Assembly: GCF_030068445.1 (NCBI RefSeq)
Contig: NZ_JAQPOK010000018.1
Coordinates: forward strand, 1-49,449
Reading direction: 5' to 3'
From: Roseofilum halophilum BLCC-M91
GTDB taxonomy: Bacteria; Cyanobacteriota; Cyanobacteriia; Cyanobacteriales; Desertifilaceae
DNA: 49,449 bases
Part shown: in pieces, positions 44,408-49,449 of the stretch
Layout: every line of letters starts with the position of its first letter
Position numbering within the stretch: the first letter of the stretch is position 1
Made by a program: the position numbers and the translations under genes
Notes under the pieces: generated by a model
What the model was told of the DNA's origin: nothing
The model's input: the letters and a program-made list of their open reading frames with translations, nothing else
Database searches by the model: none

Positions 44408-45005
44408 CCATCTTCAGCGCCAACCCCGGCATCTCCGGTTCGCAACTGACTGACTCTGGACGATCCAAAATCTGGGGTTCTTGATCGCAGCGATAGATAT
44501 GCACTTTGTAGTTCTGGCGATCGATGAGCAGGCCTAAGCGTACCCCATTGCTGATGTACTCTGCCATCTTTTTCTGGAGACTGGCAAGGGTATCGCTGCT
44601 AGAACGTAATTCGACGACAAAATCAGGTGCGATGGGGGCAAAAGAAGCCTGCTGTTCGGGTGAGAGTGCATTCCAGCGATCGCTAAATATCCAAGCTGCA
44701 TCTGGCGATCGCACGGCTCCATTGGGTAATGTAAACCCGGAACTCGAATCAAATGCTTCTCCAGTTCCATCAGTTTCAGACCACATAAAAAGCTGGCCAA
44801 AAACTCTACCATTGCGGTTTCCCGTGTCAGCAAAGGCTGGAGGCATAACGATAATTTCTCCATTGGAATTGCGTTCAATGCGTAAATTGGCATTGGTGCG
44901 ACAAAATTCATAAAACTGGCGATCGCTCATTGTGGGTAGGGAAATGAGCGCAGAGAGATCGATTGGCCATAATCTCTGTTCAGATTGGATCGATAGACTT
45001 GTCAT
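44394..45005 (-). CDS. Uma2 family (DUF820) nuclease-fold protein
   Basis: The product has 203 residues. FYEFCRTNANLRIERNSNGEI, VRSPDAAWIFSDRW and PDFVVELRSSSDTL give the Uma2 core with Asp and Glu of the PD-(D/E)xK fold. It is about 23 bases downstream of pheS on the same strand, so it may be cotranscribed with it. Its end overlaps the fragment on the other strand. Confidence 0.87.
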   Translation of the reverse strand: MTSLSIQSEQRLWPIDLSALISLPTMSDRQFYEFCRTNANLRIERNSNGEIIVMPPAFADTGNRNGRVFGQLFMWSETDGTGEAFDSSSGFTLPNGAVRSPDAAWIFSDRWNALSPEQQASFAPIAPDFVVELRSSSDTLASLQKKMAEYISNGVRLGLLIDRQNYKVHIYRCDQEPQILDRPESVSCEPEMPGLALKMAKIW

Positions 45006-45028
45006 CGGTTCCCTGGCTCCTCAACCTC

Positions 45029-46021
45029 TTAAAACTGACGTAAAAACCTCAGATCGCTGCTATAAAATCGGCGAATATCATCAATCTGATGCAGTACCAT
45101 GGCAAACCGTTCGATGCCAAAACCAGCCGCAAACCCAGTATAAATTTCTGGATCGTAGCCTACCGCTTTTAAGACATTCGGATCGACCATGCCACAGCCT
45201 AAAACCTCCAACCATTTGCCATTCCATTGCACATCCACTTCTGCCGAGGGTTCCGTGAAGGGGAAATAACTGGCTCGAAAGCGGATATCCACCTCGCCAA
45301 ACATTTGGGTGAGGAATTCTTTGACTGTGCCTTTTAAGTCCGTAAACGTGAGACCTTCATCTACCGCAAGTAACTCCATTTGATGAAACACCGCCGCATG
45401 GGTAGCATCCACGGTATCGCGACGATAGCAGCGTCCAGGGGCCACAATGCGGATCGGGGGGTCATTCTTCTCCATGTAGCGAATTTGCACCGAGGAAGTA
45501 TGGGTGCGGAGCAGATTCCCATCGGGGAGATAGAAGGTATCTTGCATATCTCTAGCCGGATGGTCGGGGGGGGTGTTTAGGGCTTCAAAATTATAGTAGT
45601 CCGTTTCCATTTCCGGGCCGGCTGCGACGGTATAGCCAAGTCCCACAAAGATATCGATCGCCCGATCGAACGTGCTATTCAACGGATGAATGCGCCCTTG
45701 GGGACGATAGACCCCAGGCATGGTCACATCCAGGGTTTCGGCTTCCAATTTGGCTTGAATTTGGGCTTGTTGCAGGGCGCTCTTTTTATCATCTAGGGCT
45801 GTAGAGAGAGCCGTTTTCACCTCATTGGCAACTGCACCGATACGGGGGCGATCGCCGGGATCTAATTTGCCCATTCCTCCCAACACTTTCGGCAACTGAC
45901 CTTTTTTACCCAGATAAGTCACCCGGAGTTCCTCCAGCTTCTGGAGATCCTCGCAGGTGGCGATCGCCTCCACTGCGGCTTGCTTAAGGTCGGCTAATTG
46001 TTGTTCAAGGTCAGTCAACAT
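45029..46021 (-). CDS. pheS: Phenylalanine-tRNA ligase alpha subunit
   Basis: The product has 330 residues from ATG at 46019-46021; a start 12 codons upstream is less likely because [12 protein letters not shown] begins the family's coiled coil. Class II motif 2 ([22 protein letters not shown]) and motif 3 ([12 protein letters not shown]) are intact. It pairs with PheT, not in this window, to charge tRNA-Phe. Confidence 0.96.
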   Translation of the reverse strand: MLTDLEQQLADLKQAAVEAIATCEDLQKLEELRVTYLGKKGQLPKVLGGMGKLDPGDRPRIGAVANEVKTALSTALDDKKSALQQAQIQAKLEAETLDVTMPGVYRPQGRIHPLNSTFDRAIDIFVGLGYTVAAGPEMETDYYNFEALNTPPDHPARDMQDTFYLPDGNLLRTHTSSVQIRYMEKNDPPIRIVAPGRCYRRDTVDATHAAVFHQMELLAVDEGLTFTDLKGTVKEFLTQMFGEVDIRFRASYFPFTEPSAEVDVQWNGKWLEVLGCGMVDPNVLKAVGYDPEIYTGFAAGFGIERFAMVLHQIDDIRRFYSSDLRFLRQF

Positions 46022-46108
46022 ATAGATTCTCGGCGCTGGCAGGTCTGAAAAGAGCATAATGCCTTACCTGATGTTACCATTATTCCCGTTCTCCACTGCC
46101 AGATTCTT

Positions 46109-46486
46109 ATGACGATTGTCCTTTCTTCCCAAGAGATCGCCCATTATCGCACGGAATTAGCCGCCGAGCCAGAAGCCCTAGAAGCCTTAGACCAAATTGA
46201 AGACTGTGAAGGAGATCTCGAAGATGCGGCAATCTCCCTGGGCATTCAAGCCGGACAACAACCCGATCGCACGGACTGGTTATCTGGAGTCGCTAAACGC
46301 TGTCGCGTGATTTTATGCCAAGACCCCTGTCAGAGCTACTTTCAGCACGGACAACTTGCTGGCGTAGTCACCACCCTGAAAACCGCACAAGTCTGTCCCC
46401 CTCTTCTGGTCACTCCCGTGGTTTTGTATGTCTTAAAATCTGGTATAGAGTCCTTTTGTGACCCTTTAAATTACAAACAAAATTAA
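46109..46486 (+). CDS. Conserved-looking hypothetical protein
   Basis: The product has 125 residues, soluble and acidic at the N-terminus (EALDQIEDCEGDLEDAAISLGI). Four to five Cys are spread along it (CEG, KRCRVILCQDPCQ, QVCPPLL), but no metal-binding pattern is clear. It is divergent from pheS. Function unknown. Confidence 0.7.
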   Translation: MTIVLSSQEIAHYRTELAAEPEALEALDQIEDCEGDLEDAAISLGIQAGQQPDRTDWLSGVAKRCRVILCQDPCQSYFQHGQLAGVVTTLKTAQVCPPLLVTPVVLYVLKSGIESFCDPLNYKQN

Positions 46487-46806
46487 ATATTTTTTTCGAT
46501 TTTGCTAGAAAAATCCAGGTTATAATTGGGTGGCTAAAACCATAGTTATTGGCAGTCTTTTCGGAAGTATAAACTTTGAACAACCCGTGTTTGTAACGAT
46601 TTGATGGGTGTTAAAAAATGTTGTCAATTTGCACCCTTGTGAAAAATAACATTATTGACTATTTTGCCAAGTTGGTTTGATGTTCTGGATTCCTTAGAAA
46701 AATGGGAAGCAAGATGTACTGTATAGCAGGGAAAACCACTGTAAACCATTACCCTTCTGCCCATTACCCATTACCAGCGTATAGCGCTACCATAGGAGGT
46801 TCCGTC
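46487..46806. other. 320-base region before the chemotaxis receptor
   Basis: No gene is supported. CCCATTACCCATTACC-type heptamers lie around 46747-46772 (inverse of the TAATGGG repeat at 10572). The open frame from 46702 runs through these and is not treated as coding. AGGAGG at 46795-46800 belongs to the next gene. Confidence 0.6.
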
Positions 46807-48255
46807 GTGAAACTGAGTAAAAAGTTATACCTAGGCTTTGGTATTCCCTTAGTTACTTTATGCATAGTCGGATTTTATGCCATTTATTCTTTTAATCGGA
46901 TTAATTATCGTATTCAAACGATCTATGACGATCGAGTGGTTCCCTTGTCGCAATTAAAACAAGTCTCAGATAACTATGCCATCCGCATTATCGATGCCGT
47001 AAATAAAGCGAATGCCAACCAAATCTCTCTAACCCAAGCTTTAGTCTCTGTGCAACAAGCGCAAATAGAAATAGAAAGAAATTGGCAAGCTTATATCCAA
47101 ACAGATTTAACCCATGCAGAAGAAAACTTAGTGCAGGAAATTCAACGTCTATTTATTCAAGCTAACCCAGAAATTGAAAATTTAGAACAAGTGTTAAGAA
47201 CAGGCGATCGCACCACATTAGATCGCCTTGATGGAGAACTTTATTTAGCGATCGATCCGATCACACAACGGATCGATCAATTAACCGAATTACAACTAAA
47301 AGTCGCCAGTCAAGAACGGCAAATTGCTGGCAATATTTATCGAGAAACCCTCTTAGTTTTTATTCCCCTACTGATCGTAGCAATCTTGGTAGGATCTCCC
47401 GCAGGGTTTATCATTATTCGCCGAGGGATTACGGCTGCGTTGCAAGAGGTGATCGATGTCATTGCCGTATCCTCTAGTGAAATTGACTCCATTGCCCAAG
47501 AACAGGAAAGAATTATCAGTCAACAGGCGGTTTCTGTGACTCAAACGAAGATGTCAATTGATGAACTGAGTCAAACGGCTAAAACATCTGCACAACAGGC
47601 TCAATCAACGGTGAATAATGCCACCAATGCTTTGGAACTGAGCGAAGCGGGTAACCAAGCCGCAGAACATACCCTTGAGGACATCAACACCTTAAACCAA
47701 CAAGTGAATATGATGGCCACCAAAATTGGAGAACTCAAGCAACATGCCCAAGAAATTGCCAGTATTTCCGAATTGGTGAGTAATTTAGGCAACCAAACCA
47801 ATATGTTAGCGCTCAATGCGGCGGTTGAAGCGGTACGGGCGGGGGAATATGGGAGTGGGTTTGGTGTGGTGGCCGCAGAAATCCGTAAACTCGCTGATGA
47901 AAGCCGAGAGTCAGCCGTAAAAATAAATCATTTGGTCAATGAAATTCAAGGGGCGATCGCCGATACGGTGACTATTGCGGATCGGGGTAAGGTGACGGTG
48001 CAGACGAGCAGTATAACCCTGAAAAACACAGCCCAGTCATTTTTGGGGGTGACCCAATCTATTCAGGAAGTTTTTGTCAATAATCAAGAAACCTCCTTAA
48101 GCAGTCAACAACAGGAGCAGGCGATCGCCCAAATCTTACAAGCCATTAACGAACTGAATACGGCCGCTAAAATTAGCACCGATGGCATCAGTCAACTCAA
48201 ATCGGGCACAGAACAACTGAAAATCGCCGCCGAACACTTAAAACTGATGGTTTAG
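46807..48255 (+). CDS. Methyl-accepting chemotaxis protein
   Basis: The product has 482 residues from GTG at 46807, with AGGAGG six bases upstream. TM1 (about 7-30), a helical ligand domain of four-helix type (about 31-180), TM2 (about 182-207) and a cytoplasmic MCP signalling domain follow. The hairpin tip is clear in [20 protein letters not shown]. No recognisable HAMP joins TM2 to the signalling part. In cyanobacteria such receptors act in pilus-based phototaxis. No che or pil genes lie nearby. Confidence 0.9.
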   Translation: MKLSKKLYLGFGIPLVTLCIVGFYAIYSFNRINYRIQTIYDDRVVPLSQLKQVSDNYAIRIIDAVNKANANQISLTQALVSVQQAQIEIERNWQAYIQTDLTHAEENLVQEIQRLFIQANPEIENLEQVLRTGDRTTLDRLDGELYLAIDPITQRIDQLTELQLKVASQERQIAGNIYRETLLVFIPLLIVAILVGSPAGFIIIRRGITAALQEVIDVIAVSSSEIDSIAQEQERIISQQAVSVTQTKMSIDELSQTAKTSAQQAQSTVNNATNALELSEAGNQAAEHTLEDINTLNQQVNMMATKIGELKQHAQEIASISELVSNLGNQTNMLALNAAVEAVRAGEYGSGFGVVAAEIRKLADESRESAVKINHLVNEIQGAIADTVTIADRGKVTVQTSSITLKNTAQSFLGVTQSIQEVFVNNQETSLSSQQQEQAIAQILQAINELNTAAKISTDGISQLKSGTEQLKIAAEHLKLMV

Positions 48256-48270
48256 CCCCTGGATTGACCC

Positions 48271-49314
48271 TTAATCTCTGACATCCACATTCAAAATATA
48301 GTGTCGCTCGCGCACAGAGGGGCCGCGCAGAACAATTCTCACGCGATCGCCAGATCGTACCCGAACCCTAAACTTACCTTCAGCATCCGTGGCCACTTCC
48401 CGATTATTCACATACACAATATCCATCGGATCGGCTTGGGCTACAATCACAGCTCCATTACCCGCAGGTGAGATGCTCCGAATCCTCAACGTTGATAGGG
48501 CTGGCGTGATTTCTTGTAAGGTTGGCGGTTCATTGGGATTAATCACCGCATAATATCCCGGATTGACCAATACCTCTTGACCTTGACTGAAGACTCCCAC
48601 CAGACCATCGATGGTAGAAATCCCTGTTTTCCCATCTGGGCCCACATTGACTCCAAAAGATGTTCCTCGCACTCCTGCAACCCCGGCCGGAGTCCTTACC
48701 CGCACCGGTGCATTTTCTGTCTCCGTTGATTGGGCAATATCCAGAGCAATATCTAGACTCTTTAATCCCGTAATTTCTTCCTCGGCTTGTCCTAACAGAC
48801 GCTCTGGATTACTGACCCATGGGGCGATCGAAAACCGCGCTCGGCCCAGGGGAATATAAAACCCCGTAATCGGTGGGTTGCCACCTTCGAGGATATCCAC
48901 TTGAAACGTGGTTTGCGGAGCCAATTCTACCACCCCAACTTGGCTATCAATGCGTAACCTAGCGGTTGAGTCCTTTCCCGTGACGATCCGATCTTCTGGA
49001 GTTCTCAATTGATCTCCCACACGAGCTGGGCGATCGTTAAACCAAACCGTTCCTTTAATTTCCTCAATGGTCACCGATCGCCCATTCGGCGCTTGCGCTA
49101 CTGGGGAAGCTAAGGATTCTTCTGTTGTAGATAAATTGTGGTTATACTCTACATTAGATTCAGGAGGCAAGGTTACCGATGTGCGATCGGGCGGCTCTGC
49201 GGAACGAGCCGAAGTCCCTTGAGTCCATAAGCAAGAACTTGAAACCATCAGGCCAAGTCCTATTCTAAAAAAGTTATGGATAATCCAAGGACGGTATAGA
49301 TTGAATTGCTTCAT
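48271..49314 (-). CDS. Exported FecR-domain protein
   Basis: The product has 347 residues. A hydrophobic signal (about 14-34) leads to a FecR domain (about 80-255) with LRTPEDRIVTGKDSTARLRI, VRTPAGVAGVRGTSFGVNV and DGLVGVFSQG. A C-terminal beta domain of about 70 residues (IRSISPAGNG to YILNVDVRD) may be carboxypeptidase-regulatory-like. Without a TonB or sigma-factor neighbour a structural rather than regulatory role is likely. Confidence 0.85.
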   Translation of the reverse strand: MKQFNLYRPWIIHNFFRIGLGLMVSSSCLWTQGTSARSAEPPDRTSVTLPPESNVEYNHNLSTTEESLASPVAQAPNGRSVTIEEIKGTVWFNDRPARVGDQLRTPEDRIVTGKDSTARLRIDSQVGVVELAPQTTFQVDILEGGNPPITGFYIPLGRARFSIAPWVSNPERLLGQAEEEITGLKSLDIALDIAQSTETENAPVRVRTPAGVAGVRGTSFGVNVGPDGKTGISTIDGLVGVFSQGQEVLVNPGYYAVINPNEPPTLQEITPALSTLRIRSISPAGNGAVIVAQADPMDIVYVNNREVATDAEGKFRVRVRSGDRVRIVLRGPSVRERHYILNVDVRD

Positions 49315-49336
49315 CAGAAAAATTGGGTCTGAAACC

Positions 49337-49353
49337 CCGCCCTTCCAGGGCGG
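49337..49353. mobile_element. Hairpin of an IS200/IS605-type left end
   Basis: CCGCCCT-TCC-AGGGCGG lies 70 bases before the tnpB start, as expected for the subterminal hairpin of an IS200/IS605-type element. The rest of the element lies outside the window. Confidence 0.55.
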
Positions 49354-49390
49354 CTTTACTAACCATAGGCTACCACAATTACATCTTAGG

Positions 49391-49399
49391 TGCTACAAT
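49391..49399 (+). promoter_or_regulatory. Extended -10 element before tnpB
   Basis: TGCTACAAT fits an extended -10 (TGnTATAAT) 24 bases before the tnpB ATG. No good -35 is seen at the expected distance. Confidence 0.4.
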
Positions 49400-49422
49400 G
49401 TGAGAACTCCTTTGAATCCCAC

Positions 49423-49449
49423 ATGGAAAGAGCATTTAACTACCGATTT
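49423..49449 (+). CDS. tnpB: Start of TnpB-family gene, partial
   Basis: The window ends nine codons in: MERAFNYRF. Cyanobacterial IS605 OrfB/TnpB proteins typically begin MExAYxYRFYPT, and the hairpin upstream agrees. TnpB is an RNA-guided nuclease that helps keep the element in place. Identification rests on few residues plus context. Confidence 0.6.

Noticed and set aside
46702-46806. N-terminal extension of the chemotaxis receptor
   Set aside because: It translates heptamer repeats ([11 protein letters not shown]). The GTG at 46807 has a perfect AGGAGG and begins the membrane-anchored protein.
1-49449. CRISPR arrays, tRNA and rRNA genes
   Set aside because: No regularly spaced direct repeats of CRISPR type and no tRNA TPsiC-arm or rRNA signatures were seen on reading. 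A covariance-model scan would settle small RNAs.

Overview
The window is chromosomal DNA from a cyanobacterium. It carries photosystem II genes (end of psbD, psbC), a complete kaiABC clock cluster, several plastid-type genes of the Ycf46, Ycf35 and Ycf20 families, and very many HIP1 octamers (GCGATCGC). Heptanucleotide short tandem repeats, xisH/xisI, Uma2-type genes and toxin-antitoxin debris point to a filamentous or colonial cyanobacterium with a repeat-rich genome. I cannot name the genus from sequence alone.

Layout. 0-2 kb: psbD end and psbC, here not overlapping, closed by a strong bidirectional terminator. 2.3-4.9 kb: a ribbon-helix-helix/CxxC protein, an AAA+ ATPase (Ycf46 type) and a DUF1257/Ycf35 protein, closed by a terminator. 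4.9-10.2 kb: an inositol-phosphatase-like enzyme, two peptidoglycan-binding-domain proteins separated by a MITE-like element, a 57-residue membrane protein, an SH3-domain membrane protein and a second Ycf46-type AAA+ ATPase. 10.3-11.5 kb: a small unknown protein and a Uma2 protein with a duplicated charged tail. 11.7-16.7 kb: a histidine-kinase-like protein with a degenerate ATP-binding domain, divergent from kaiA-kaiB-kaiC. 16.7-20 kb: a Cache-HAMP adenylate cyclase and a fatty-acid-hydroxylase/SDR fusion. 20-21 kb: xisI with a collapsed xisH. 21-28 kb: metabolic genes (comB-like, quinone oxidoreductase, ispD) with a Fic protein translationally coupled to ispD, a TPR protein, Ycf20 and a ROK sugar kinase. 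28-32 kb: small membrane proteins and a helix-turn-helix protein with an acidic repeat region. 32-36 kb: acpP, fabF and transketolase on the minus strand. 36-42.6 kb: an HdrB-like Cys-rich protein, an MnmC-like methyltransferase, a sulfurtransferase, a LabA-like NYN protein, a nuclease-fold protein and leuA. 42.8-45 kb: an accessory patch with one PIN-domain pair, two antitoxins whose toxins are reduced to stubs, a MITE-like element and a Uma2 gene. 45-49.4 kb: pheS, a hypothetical gene, a methyl-accepting chemotaxis protein, a FecR-domain protein and, at the edge, the start of an IS200/IS605-type tnpB.

Most of the window is ordinary core genome. The parts most worth a second look are the predicted pseudo-histidine-kinase beside kaiABC, the RHH-AAA-Ycf35 operon with its second AAA paralogue, the loss of the psbD/psbC overlap, the decaying toxin-antitoxin and xisH loci, and the mobile repeats, one of which supplies the C-terminus of a protein. 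No tRNA, rRNA or CRISPR array was seen.
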